64,000 bases of DNA from Kineothrix alysoides (GTDB taxonomy: Bacteria > Bacillota > Clostridia > Lachnospirales > Lachnospiraceae). Numbering within the stretch: position 1 is the stretch's first letter; the number at the start of each line of letters is the position of its first letter. Below the pieces are notes generated by a model. The model did no database searches, was not told the origin of the DNA, and saw only the letters and a program-made list of their open reading frames with translations. A program made the position numbers and the translations under genes. This document shows positions 1 through 7,561 of this stretch, piece by piece. The stretch covers positions 1,240,001 through 1,304,000 of the forward strand of contig NZ_JPNB01000002.1 in the NCBI RefSeq assembly GCF_000732725.1, read 5' to 3'.

Positions 1-1
1 G

Positions 2-142
2 CCGGCAAAGGCCTCCTCCAATGTGAAGCAGGGTGATATCATTACGATTCAGTTCGGCAACAAGGATGTGAAGGTGGAAGTGCTGGACGTACAGGAAACC
101 GTGAAAAAAGATGAAGCGAAGGAATTGTTTCGGTATATTTAA
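2..142 (+). CDS. rqcP: RqcP-like S4-domain RNA-binding protein, C-terminal part
   Basis: This is the 3' end of a gene that starts before the window; 46 residues and the stop are visible. The stretch DIITIQFGNKDVKVEVLDV followed by a lysine/glutamate tail matches the second half of small S4-fold proteins of the RqcP/YabO type. In Firmicutes these bind stalled 50S subunits and help RqcH add alanine tails. In Bacillus and Clostridia the gene lies directly before yabP, as here. The S4 alpha-L motif itself is outside the window, so the call rests on the tail and the synteny. Confidence 0.75.
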   Translation, partial: PAKASSNVKQGDIITIQFGNKDVKVEVLDVQETVKKDEAKELFRYI

Positions 143-248
143 AAAAGGCCCCTCATATAATCTATAAGAGAAATGTGAGAAGAAGTTCTAAGGCGGTAAA
201 GTACACTGCCTGATAATTTCTAAATTTCACATAAGAGGGGGTTCTTTT

Positions 249-539
249 ATGGAGGATTTGAATACTGCGAAGCAGCGTACACATAAATTGATGCTTACAA
301 ATAGGAGGACATGTACTATCAGCGGCGTAAGCGACGTGCTGTCTTTCGATATCAAAGAGGTGCTGCTGGAAACCGACCAGGGGATGCTGATGATCAAGGG
401 CGGAGATCTGCATGTCAGCCGGCTGACACTGGATAAGGGAGAGGTGGATATCGACGGCAAGATAGACAGTCTTACCTATTCGGAAGTAACGGGGTATGGC
501 GGCAAGGGTGAATCCCTTATTTCAAGGCTGTTTAAATAG
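249..539 (+). CDS. yabP: Sporulation protein YabP
   Basis: This 96-residue protein has the YabP/YqfC fold signature: a short N-terminal helix, then the beta-rich segment with ISGVSDVLSFDIKEVLLET and GMLMIKGGDLHVSRL. The length is usual for the family. In spore formers YabP is made in the mother cell and supports spore cortex formation. The start is set by a strong AGAGGGGG site just upstream. Seven bases separate it from yabQ, so the two are co-transcribed. The 106 bases before it contain an imperfect inverted repeat (CCCCTC near 151, GAGGGG near 235) and no other gene. Confidence 0.9.
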   Translation: MEDLNTAKQRTHKLMLTNRRTCTISGVSDVLSFDIKEVLLETDQGMLMIKGGDLHVSRLTLDKGEVDIDGKIDSLTYSEVTGYGGKGESLISRLFK

Positions 540-546
540 GTGAGGC

Positions 547-1035
547 ATGAGTCAGGACATTATAAACGAAGTGTACTTTCTGCTCAGTTCTATTTTGATG
601 GGAATTATTATTACCTTTGTATACGATTTTTTGCTCATTTGGAGGAGGCTTCTTCGGCACAGTCCCTTTTTCGTGTCCTTGGAGGACTTCGTATTCTGGG
701 TAGCCTGCGCTATCGCTGTATTTTATATGCTCTATGAGGAAAATGACGGCATACTCAGGTGGTTCGCGGTTTTTGGAGCAGCTATGGGCATGCTTATATA
801 TAAAAGAGTCATCGGTAATCATTTTGTAAAAATTATATCAACCTGTATAGAGAAAGAAATATATGTGATCCGAAAAATATTAGGTTTTCTATTCAAGCCG
901 ATAATCTGGCTATTAAAAAAATTAAAGAAATTTTGCACTGATTTGCTAAAAAAACAGCGAAAATTGGCAAAATATACAAAAAAGAAGTTGACGGTTTGCA
1001 TAAAAATGCTTAAAATAACATTATGTAAACATTAG
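547..1035 (+). CDS. yabQ: Spore cortex biosynthesis protein YabQ
   Basis: The 162-residue protein has hydrophobic segments near residues 7-29, 41-58 and 70-85, then a lysine-rich cytoplasmic tail, as expected of YabQ. In Bacillus, YabQ sits in the outer forespore membrane and is needed for cortex synthesis. It follows yabP with an AGGTGAGG ribosome site and precedes divIC, which is the usual order. The tail is unusually long and basic, with many Lys residues between about 110 and 155. Its role is inferred from the family and synteny. Confidence 0.88.
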   Translation: MSQDIINEVYFLLSSILMGIIITFVYDFLLIWRRLLRHSPFFVSLEDFVFWVACAIAVFYMLYEENDGILRWFAVFGAAMGMLIYKRVIGNHFVKIISTCIEKEIYVIRKILGFLFKPIIWLLKKLKKFCTDLLKKQRKLAKYTKKKLTVCIKMLKITLCKH

Positions 1036-1077
1036 GGAGCTTATACGCAATACGTAAAGAAAGGCAGGGAGGCTATT

Positions 1078-1383
1078 ATGGCGAGGCGGGCAGCATACCG
1101 TAAGAGAAATCAGAATAAGTTTGGCATGTTTCTGGTGACAACGGTAGTCGTTATGTTGCTTGTTGTGGTAGCCATAAACAGCATTGAGCTGAAGCAGAAG
1201 ATTGCCATATACGAAGCGAGGGAGCAGGTGCTTACAGGGCAGCTTGCGGATGAGCAGAAGAGGGCTGAAGAAATTGCTGAATATGAGAAATATACTCAAA
1301 CCAAAAAGTACATAGAAGAAGTGGCAAAGGATAAGCTGGGTCTTGTACATGAAGGTGAGATTATTTTTAAGGATGATAAATGA
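1078..1383 (+). CDS. divIC: Septum formation initiator DivIC/FtsB family
   Basis: The 101-residue bitopic protein has a basic N-terminus, one membrane segment at about residues 17-38 and a coiled coil rich in Glu, Lys and Gln at about 40-80. It ends with the KYIEEVAKDKLGLVHEGEI motif typical of DivIC/FtsL-like proteins. The family forms a complex with FtsL and DivIB and activates septal wall synthesis. A GGGAGG site lies before the ATG. The stop codon is the first base triplet of a 20-base tandem repeat array. Confidence 0.88.
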   Translation: MARRAAYRKRNQNKFGMFLVTTVVVMLLVVVAINSIELKQKIAIYEAREQVLTGQLADEQKRAEEIAEYEKYTQTKKYIEEVAKDKLGLVHEGEIIFKDDK

Positions 1384-1460
1384 GTGAAAGACACTCATAA
1401 TGAGTAAAAGACAATCATAATGAGTGAAAGACACTCATAATGAGCATAAGGTGCTTATAA
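1381..1460 (+). repeat. Four tandem 20-bp units, each a small hairpin
   Basis: Four head-to-tail 20-base units lie at 1381, 1401, 1421 and 1441. Units 1 and 3 are identical (TGAGTGAAAGACACTCATAA). Each can fold as TGAGTG/CACTCA around AAAGA. Unit 4 differs at several bases but keeps pairing (TGAGCA with TGCTTA, one G-T pair). Unit 2 pairs less well. The first unit supplies the divIC stop. Confidence 0.9.
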
Positions 1461-1462
1461 TG

Positions 1463-1501
1463 AATGCAGATAACCGGAGTCAGCGGTATCTGCATTTTTT
1501 G
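1463..1501 (+). terminator. Rho-independent terminator after divIC
   Basis: ATGCAGATA-CC pairs with GG-TATCTGCAT and is followed by a run of T (1495-1500). It ends the yabP-yabQ-divIC transcript. Confidence 0.85.
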
Positions 1502-1531
1502 TCGCAATAAAAATCGGATTCTTGTCCCGGT

Positions 1532-1565
1532 TTTGACAAATACGGCAAAGTACTTCTTGTATAAT
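1532..1565 (+). promoter_or_regulatory. Spo0A-type sigma-A promoter for spoIIE
   Basis: TTTGACAAA (1532-1540) is a perfect reverse-orientation 0A box and overlaps TTGACA (1533-1538). TATAAT lies at 1560-1565, leaving a 21-bp spacer. Bacillus spoIIE has a Spo0A-activated sigma-A promoter with this same unusual spacing. A second 8-of-9 box, TTTGTCGCA, lies at 1498-1506. Confidence 0.8.
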
Positions 1566-1664
1566 ATTCCCTTACAAGAGTAGTGTGAATGATTCACGCG
1601 GTAAATTTGTATTGTTGCCCGGATTTACAGGCGGCAGGTGAAGATTATAGTGGAGGGATGCGGA

Positions 1665-2864
1665 GTGAGAAAACAGCTTGTAAACGGGGAGGCGCCCTTT
1701 GACAGCGTATTGCCGGAATATGGAAAAAAGAAACTTTTAATGTATGCAGATTCCTTTCGGGATCTGGCGAATACATTTACCGATATGCAAAGAGAGGAAG
1801 AGGACGAGCAGGCACAGGTAAACGATAGACAGGAGTTTCTGTGGAAAAGGAGGCTTGTGGAAAATCGCGACTTGATGGCGGATCATTTAAATGAAATGGC
1901 TCAGATTATGACACAGGTGGCTGAAGAGGCTTATAAACCAATATATATAAGTGAACGCAAAATCAAGCAATTGGCCCATGCCCTGAAGGAAGAGGATGTG
2001 CTGTTAAAGGACATTTATATGCTGGAAAAGGCGGATGGGCGCAAGGAACTGAACATCGTTATGCGTGCTCTAAAGGGAACCGCTCCCAGTGTAGACGAGG
2101 TGGGAAACCTTCTGTCGGTGTTGTTAAACTGCCGGCTTATGGCGGCGAGAAACTGTTCTATTTTCGTTGGAAAGGAGTGGGACAGTTATCAATATATGGA
2201 CGAGCCGAAGTTTCACGTGCTCACTGGGGTGGCGAAGGCGGTAAAGGAGACGGAAAGCATATCCGGAGATAATTACGCCTTTGTGGAGGAAAAGGAAGGA
2301 AGTCTGACCGCGATTCTGTCTGACGGAATGGGCTCTGGTGAAAAAGCGTGTAAGGACAGCGAATTCGTAGTGGATTTAATCGAAAAATTTTTAGAGGCGG
2401 GATTTTGCAAGGAGACTGCTGTACAGATGATCAATGGCTCCCTTATTGCGGGAGGCGAGACTCAGAACATGTCCACGCTGGATTTATGTCAGATCGACCT
2501 ATATACGGGTGTATGTGAATTTATTAAAATAGGCTCTGCTCCTTCTTATATCAAAAGAGAACATTTGGTGGATCAAATATCGGCGAGAAATCTTCCGTTG
2601 GGAGTTTTCTATGAAATGGATATGGAGACGACGAGGCGCAGGTTGGTGGACGGCGATTATATCGTCATGCTCTCCGACGGCATAACGGATGCGCTGGCAC
2701 AGGGAATCGGCGAGGACATTTTGCCCGAGGTCATTGGAAAAGCAGTATTAAAGAATCCGGGAGAAATGGCAAATTACATATTGAATTTTTGTCTGCATCA
2801 AAGCAAAGGCAGGATTCGGGATGATATGACGGTAATGGTGACGGGCATATGGGAGAATTTATAA
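1665..2864 (+). CDS. spoIIE: SpoIIE-type PP2C phosphatase, short form without membrane domain
   Basis: This serine phosphatase of the SpoIIE class dephosphorylates SpoIIAA and so activates sigma-F in the forespore. The PP2C motifs are intact: SGDNY near residue 202, LSDGMGSG near 218, LSDGITDAL and RDDMTVMV near the end. About 180 residues before them match the cytoplasmic central region. The roughly 300-residue, ten-helix N-terminal membrane domain of classical SpoIIE (about 800 residues) is absent. The start GTG at 1665 is chosen because GGAGGG ends seven bases before it; an in-frame GTG at 1638 has no good site. A terminator and a Spo0A-type promoter directly upstream show the short form is the transcribed form here. 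Confidence 0.88.
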   Translation: MRKQLVNGEAPFDSVLPEYGKKKLLMYADSFRDLANTFTDMQREEEDEQAQVNDRQEFLWKRRLVENRDLMADHLNEMAQIMTQVAEEAYKPIYISERKIKQLAHALKEEDVLLKDIYMLEKADGRKELNIVMRALKGTAPSVDEVGNLLSVLLNCRLMAARNCSIFVGKEWDSYQYMDEPKFHVLTGVAKAVKETESISGDNYAFVEEKEGSLTAILSDGMGSGEKACKDSEFVVDLIEKFLEAGFCKETAVQMINGSLIAGGETQNMSTLDLCQIDLYTGVCEFIKIGSAPSYIKREHLVDQISARNLPLGVFYEMDMETTRRRLVDGDYIVMLSDGITDALAQGIGEDILPEVIGKAVLKNPGEMANYILNFCLHQSKGRIRDDMTVMVTGIWENL

Positions 2865-2887
2865 TAAAGTTGTAAAATTGCATAGGT

Positions 2888-2963
2888 AAGAACGTGATTC
2901 AAGAGATGATTTCTGCTTCGCAGAGTAAATTTACATGCAAAAATTTTGCATTGCAGAAATCAT
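2888..2963 (+). repeat. Intergenic repeat with long inverted repeat, copy A
   Basis: Bases 2888-2918 recur at 58841-58871 with one mismatch. In this copy TGATTTCTGC (from 2907) pairs with GCAGAAATCA (to about 2963), enclosing a second small palindrome TGCAAAA/TTTTGCA. No coding potential is evident between spoIIE and tilS. Confidence 0.7.
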
Positions 2964-3103
2964 ACGTTGCTGAGAACGAAGTAAACAGTAACAAGATAAA
3001 CATTGCTTTTTTCTGTTAAATTGACTAATATAGATAATAAGATTAAAAGGCAAAATTTTCGTGCATAAAATGTCCTATTTTATAGCTGCGCATAAGGAAT
3101 CGA

Positions 3104-4609
3104 ATGAACGAAAGAATTTTTTCAAAGGTAAAAGCATATATAGAAAAATATCAGATGCTAGTGCCGGGTGATACCGTTGTTTTGGGGGTATCGGGCGGCG
3201 CTGATTCTGTGTGCCTTTTGCTGATGTTCTGCGAGCTGGCGAAGGAGATGCCCTTGAAGCTCATCGTCGTACACGTCAACCACGGCATACGCGAGGAGGG
3301 GAAAAAGGACGCGGCCTACGTGGAAAGACTATGCAAGGAGCGGAAGCTGCCGTTTTTTCTTATTGAAGAGGATGTGAAAGCGCTTGCGAAAGAAGAGAAG
3401 CTTTCGGAGGAAGAAGCCGGGCGCATTGTGCGTTATAGGGCTTTTGCGCATATTTTGGAACAAAATAGCAAGGATGAGAAGGTCAATGATAAGATTGCCG
3501 ATGGTGAAATTGCATATGGTAAAACTGGCGGCAGCGAAACTGCTTATGGCAAGATTGCTGTTGCGCACAATGCCGGCGATAGAGTAGAAACGATGCTGTT
3601 TCATCTATTTCGTGGAACAGGACTTTCGGGTGCCAGCGGGATAAAGCCGGTGAGAGGGAATATTATACGCCCTTTATTGTGCTTAAAGAGGGAAGAAATT
3701 GAGGAATACCTGAACGGAAATCAGGTTTCTTTTTGCATAGACCACACGAACTTGGAGGATACTTATACAAGGAATCGGATTCGCAACCATATTCTTCCTT
3801 TGGCGGAGAAAGAAATATGCCAAGGAGCTGTCACACACATGTGGGAAGCTGCCGATATGCTTCTTGAGGCAGAGGAGTATATCAAAAAGCAGAGTCAGAA
3901 GGTATACAACGAATGCCGTATTAAGCAGGATGAGATTTGCGGGACGCAGCCTTTGGGAGTTGTGCTTCGGGCGGATTTACTCGCTTCGCAGGAACCATTT
4001 ATGCAGAAGCGGGTGCTGTTACAAGCCCTGGAGGAGCTTACGGAAAGCAGAAAGGATATCACCTCGGTCCATGTGGAGGAAATCAGAAAACTGTTAAATA
4101 AGCAAGGCAGCAAGCAAGTATCTTTACCTTACGGACTGACGGCGGCGAAGGAATATGACCGTCTGATTTTATTCGATGGAGATTTTGAAAAGAGCCTGCT
4201 TAAAGAGCGAAAGGGGATGGAACCCTTGTCCGTTTCCATTCCCGGATGCGTTTCCGTTCCGGGGCTTGGAATGGTAGAATTTTCCTTATTTTCCCATGAA
4301 AAAACTCAAATTATTCCGGAAAAGTCATATACGAAATGGTTTGATTATGATAGAATAACTAGGTCTTTACTGTTCCGAACGAGAGAAACCGGAGATTATC
4401 TTACCATTAATGAAGACTTATCTAAAAAAACCTTAAAAGATTATATGATAGGAGAAAAAATCCCGAAAAACAAAAGAGGGGAACTTTATGTATTAGCGGA
4501 CGGCAATCATATTCTATGGGTGCCGGGTCATCGCATCAGTCAATATTATAAGGTGACAGAATATACAAAACGTATCTTGCAGGTTACGATTCAGCCTCCG
4601 GCTTCCTGA
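3104..4609 (+). CDS. tilS: tRNA(Ile)-lysidine synthase TilS
   Basis: TilS converts C34 of tRNA-Ile2 to lysidine using ATP and lysine. The PP-loop GVSGGADS is at residues 28-35, followed by VVHVNHGIRE and, later, AHNAGDRVETMLFHLFRGTG. The C-terminal half carries the two TilS substrate-binding domains and ends with the KKTLKDYMIGEKIPKNKR region. At 501 residues it is slightly longer than usual. An extra low-complexity segment at about residues 121-149 contains near-repeats AYGKT and AYGKI just before the conserved KIAVAHN. The neighbours spoIIE, hpt and ftsH are the standard Firmicute arrangement. Confidence 0.93.
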   Translation: MNERIFSKVKAYIEKYQMLVPGDTVVLGVSGGADSVCLLLMFCELAKEMPLKLIVVHVNHGIREEGKKDAAYVERLCKERKLPFFLIEEDVKALAKEEKLSEEEAGRIVRYRAFAHILEQNSKDEKVNDKIADGEIAYGKTGGSETAYGKIAVAHNAGDRVETMLFHLFRGTGLSGASGIKPVRGNIIRPLLCLKREEIEEYLNGNQVSFCIDHTNLEDTYTRNRIRNHILPLAEKEICQGAVTHMWEAADMLLEAEEYIKKQSQKVYNECRIKQDEICGTQPLGVVLRADLLASQEPFMQKRVLLQALEELTESRKDITSVHVEEIRKLLNKQGSKQVSLPYGLTAAKEYDRLILFDGDFEKSLLKERKGMEPLSVSIPGCVSVPGLGMVEFSLFSHEKTQIIPEKSYTKWFDYDRITRSLLFRTRETGDYLTINEDLSKKTLKDYMIGEKIPKNKRGELYVLADGNHILWVPGHRISQYYKVTEYTKRILQVTIQPPAS

Positions 4610-4668
4610 AAGCAACCGGGCACACACTGTGGCATTGCAGATACAATTTATTAAGAGGAGGACTTTAA

Positions 4669-5193
4669 ATGTCAGAGAAAGTAAGAGTTATGCTATCCGA
4701 GGAAGCGGTAGATAAAAGAATTCAGGAAATTGGTGAGCAGATCAACAGAGATTATGAAGGAAAGCAGGTTCATCTCGTTTGTGTTTTGAAAGGCGGAAGC
4801 TTTTTTATGTGTGAATTGGCAAAAAGAATCACCGTTCCGGTATCTTTGGACTTTATGTCCGTATCCAGCTATGGAAGTGAGACGAAATCCAGCGGTGTTG
4901 TAAGAATTGTAAAGGATTTGGACGAGCCTTTGAAGGATAAGGATGTACTTGTGGTGGAGGATATTATTGATTCGGGAAGAACGCTCAGCTATCTGCTTGA
5001 GATGCTCAGAGACAGAGGTCCTAAGAGCCTGAAGCTCTGTACTCTGTTAGACAAGCCGGAGCGAAGAGTCGTGGATGTTCATGTGGATTATACGTGTTTC
5101 CAGATTCCTGATGAATTCGTAGTGGGCTATGGTCTGGACTATGACCAGCGATATAGGAATCTTCCTTATATCGGCGTTGTGGAACTGGATTAA
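4669..5193 (+). CDS. hpt: Hypoxanthine phosphoribosyltransferase
   Basis: This 174-residue type I phosphoribosyltransferase makes IMP or GMP from hypoxanthine or guanine and PRPP. The PRPP-binding motif VLVVEDIIDSGRTL lies at about residues 93-106. The flexible-loop region SVSSYGSETKSSG and the base-contacting FVVGYGLDYDQRYRNLPYIG near the C-terminus are all present. The length is typical. An AGAGGAGG site precedes the ATG. It lies between tilS and ftsH, as in most Bacilli and Clostridia. Confidence 0.95.
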   Translation: MSEKVRVMLSEEAVDKRIQEIGEQINRDYEGKQVHLVCVLKGGSFFMCELAKRITVPVSLDFMSVSSYGSETKSSGVVRIVKDLDEPLKDKDVLVVEDIIDSGRTLSYLLEMLRDRGPKSLKLCTLLDKPERRVVDVHVDYTCFQIPDEFVVGYGLDYDQRYRNLPYIGVVELD

Positions 5194-5268
5194 CATATAG
5201 TATTATAAATGTTCGCACGGAAACGGGCATGCCGGATAGGCTGGACCGATGCGGACAGGAGGTTGATT

Positions 5269-7110
5269 TTGAATAATAAGAAGAATTTAAATACGTACTT
5301 TTTAGTTATCTTAAGTCTTCTCTTCCTCGCGGCATGGATGTTCAGAAGTTTGAACGGACAAGAGACCGATTATACGAGAGGAGAGCTGACAAAGGATTTG
5401 GAAGCAGGCTCCGTGCTTGAGGCGGTGATTCAGCCGAACAAAGAAACTCCGACCGGAGTAGTCAGAGTAGCGCTTAACAACGGAGAGGAAAAGACTCTGT
5501 ACGCTACGGATGTAAATGAAATAGAAAAAGAACTGGTTTCCTACGGACTGGACCCTGAGGTGAAGGATATTCCGAGGGAAAATTGGTTCATGACGAGTAT
5601 GTTCCCTCTGTTGCTCGTGCTTGTAGTAGGCGTTTTCTTTTTCGTCATGATGAACGCGCAGAACGCTAATAGCGGCAGCGGCGGCAAGATGATGAATTTC
5701 GGAAAGAGCCGCGCCAGACTTTCCATGGACAGTAAGGTCACGCTTAAGGATGTGGCCGGGCTTCAGGAGGAAAAAGAAGAGCTGGAGGAAATCATTAATT
5801 TCCTGAAGGAGCCGGGCAAATTCACAAAAGTAGGAGCAAGGATTCCCAAGGGTGTGCTTTTGGAGGGTGCTCCGGGAACCGGTAAGACTTTGCTGGCAAA
5901 GGCTATCGCAGGAGAAGCAAACGTGCCGTTTTTCAGCATTTCGGGTTCTGATTTTGTGGAAATGTTCGTCGGCGTAGGTGCTTCCAGAGTGCGTGATTTG
6001 TTCGCGGATGCGAAAAAACATTCTCCGTGTATCGTATTTATCGATGAAATCGATGCCGTAGCAAGACGGCGCGGTACCGGTATGGGCGGCGGTCACGATG
6101 AGAGAGAGCAGACACTCAATCAGCTTTTGGTGGAAATGGACGGCTTCGGAGCCAATGAAGGAATTATCGTCATGGCAGCCACGAACCGCGTAGATATTCT
6201 CGATCCGGCTATTTTGAGGCCCGGGCGTTTCGATAGAAAGATTACGGTAAGTCCTCCCGATGTGAGGGGAAGAAATGAGATTTTGAGGGTACACTCCAGA
6301 AATAAGCCTCTTTCCGAGGATGTCAACCTGGAACAGATTGCGCAGACAACAGCAGGTTTTACCGGTGCGGATCTGGAAAATCTCATGAATGAGGCGGCTA
6401 TCAATGCCGCGATGGACAACCGTGCTTTTGTAAAGCAGGACGACATTAAGAAATCCTTTATCAAAGTGGGCATTGGCTCAGAGAAACGAAGCCGTGTTAT
6501 TTCGGATAAAGAGAAAAAGATTACCGCATATCACGAAGCGGGCCATGCTATTTTATTCCATGTACTTCCAGATGTGGGACCGGTATACACCGTATCCATC
6601 ATCCCTACCGGTTTGGGTGCGGCAGGCTATACGATGCCTTTACCGGAAAAGGACGAGATGTTCCTGACCAAAGGAAGAATGATGCAGGATATTATGGTAT
6701 CCCTCGGCGGACGGATCGCGGAAGAGATTATTTTCGATGATATTACTACGGGAGCTTCCAGCGATATTAAGAAAGCCACCAAGGTTGCGAGAAAGATGGT
6801 GACCAGGTACGGTATGTCGGACAATATCGGCGTGATAAATTATGACGACGACGATGACGAGGTATTCATAGGAAGGGATCTAGCCCATGCAAAAAATCAT
6901 AGTGAGCTGGTTTCGGGCGAAATCGATAAAGAGGTAAAGGAAATTATCAGTAGCTGCTATCAGAAAGCAAAGACGATTATCGTGGAGAACTTAAGCATCC
7001 TCCACAAATGCGCAGAGCTGCTTCTGGAAAAAGAAAAGATTTCCAGAGATGAGTTCGAAGCGTTATTTCATATACAGACTTCTCCGGCGGCGGATCTTGC
7101 TGCAGAATAG
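5269..7110 (+). CDS. ftsH: ATP-dependent zinc metalloprotease FtsH
   Basis: FtsH is a membrane-anchored AAA+ protease that degrades misfolded membrane proteins and regulatory proteins. Two membrane segments near residues 8-25 and 108-128 flank an external domain. Walker A GAPGTGKT starts near residue 200, FIDEIDA follows, the arginine fingers are in [20 protein letters not shown], and the zinc site HEAGH is near 422. The start is TTG at 5269, six bases after AGGAGG; an in-frame ATG at 5209 has no site. A run of five Asp residues near the region YDDDDDEVF is a local oddity. Confidence 0.95.
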   Translation: MNNKKNLNTYFLVILSLLFLAAWMFRSLNGQETDYTRGELTKDLEAGSVLEAVIQPNKETPTGVVRVALNNGEEKTLYATDVNEIEKELVSYGLDPEVKDIPRENWFMTSMFPLLLVLVVGVFFFVMMNAQNANSGSGGKMMNFGKSRARLSMDSKVTLKDVAGLQEEKEELEEIINFLKEPGKFTKVGARIPKGVLLEGAPGTGKTLLAKAIAGEANVPFFSISGSDFVEMFVGVGASRVRDLFADAKKHSPCIVFIDEIDAVARRRGTGMGGGHDEREQTLNQLLVEMDGFGANEGIIVMAATNRVDILDPAILRPGRFDRKITVSPPDVRGRNEILRVHSRNKPLSEDVNLEQIAQTTAGFTGADLENLMNEAAINAAMDNRAFVKQDDIKKSFIKVGIGSEKRSRVISDKEKKITAYHEAGHAILFHVLPDVGPVYTVSIIPTGLGAAGYTMPLPEKDEMFLTKGRMMQDIMVSLGGRIAEEIIFDDITTGASSDIKKATKVARKMVTRYGMSDNIGVINYDDDDDEVFIGRDLAHAKNHSELVSGEIDKEVKEIISSCYQKAKTIIVENLSILHKCAELLLEKEKISRDEFEALFHIQTSPAADLAAE

Positions 7111-7313
7111 TAGAGATGCATCAAATGGGGCGGAAAAGAGTGAGGAAATAATGCCATTGTGTAAAATATACAAAAATGCGACTTTGTTTTTGTAATATTT
7201 GTGAATCCTTGGTATTTACGCATAATGTAGGCTATGCTATTATACTACTTGTAACCCCCCCCAATACATTATATAGTTTTTTGCTATACCCCATAAGAAA
7301 GAAATACCTTCTC

Positions 7314-7350
7314 TAAAAAAGGCAGCAGATCGACAGGCTGTCTTTTTTAC
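7314..7350 (+). terminator. Terminator after ftsH
   Basis: An A-rich arm ending GGCAGC pairs with GCTGTC followed by TTTTTT, giving a hairpin with a U tract. Confidence 0.7.
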
Positions 7351-7353
7351 TGT

Positions 7354-7493
7354 CCTTTAATAGAAAAAAGCTTCTATTAAAGGAAAATAGATGCGCAGCT
7401 ACGCGCGCGGAACAAAAGCTGTGCCGCCGGAAGATTTGACTGCGAGAATGTGCGAAGCACACGAAGCACTTTTTGTTCTGAAATAGTTACAAG
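7354..7493 (+). repeat. Intergenic structured repeat family 1, copy 1
   Basis: It opens with a perfect 12-base inverted repeat, CCTTTAATAGAA and TTCTATTAAAGG, around a 6-base loop. Then comes ATGCGCAGCTACGCGCGCGG, and GGAACAAAAG that can pair with a distal CTTTTTGTTC. It closes near TTACAAG. Copies with the same order lie at 52913-53040 and, partly, near 57954. No protein is encoded. Together with flanking AT-rich sequence it fills the 451-base gap between ftsH and the GH13 gene. Confidence 0.75.
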
Positions 7494-7561
7494 TATAGAA
7501 TTGCTTGAATATCCACAATATATAGTATAAAATAGTTTTTAATAAGTGTAGGAGAACAATT

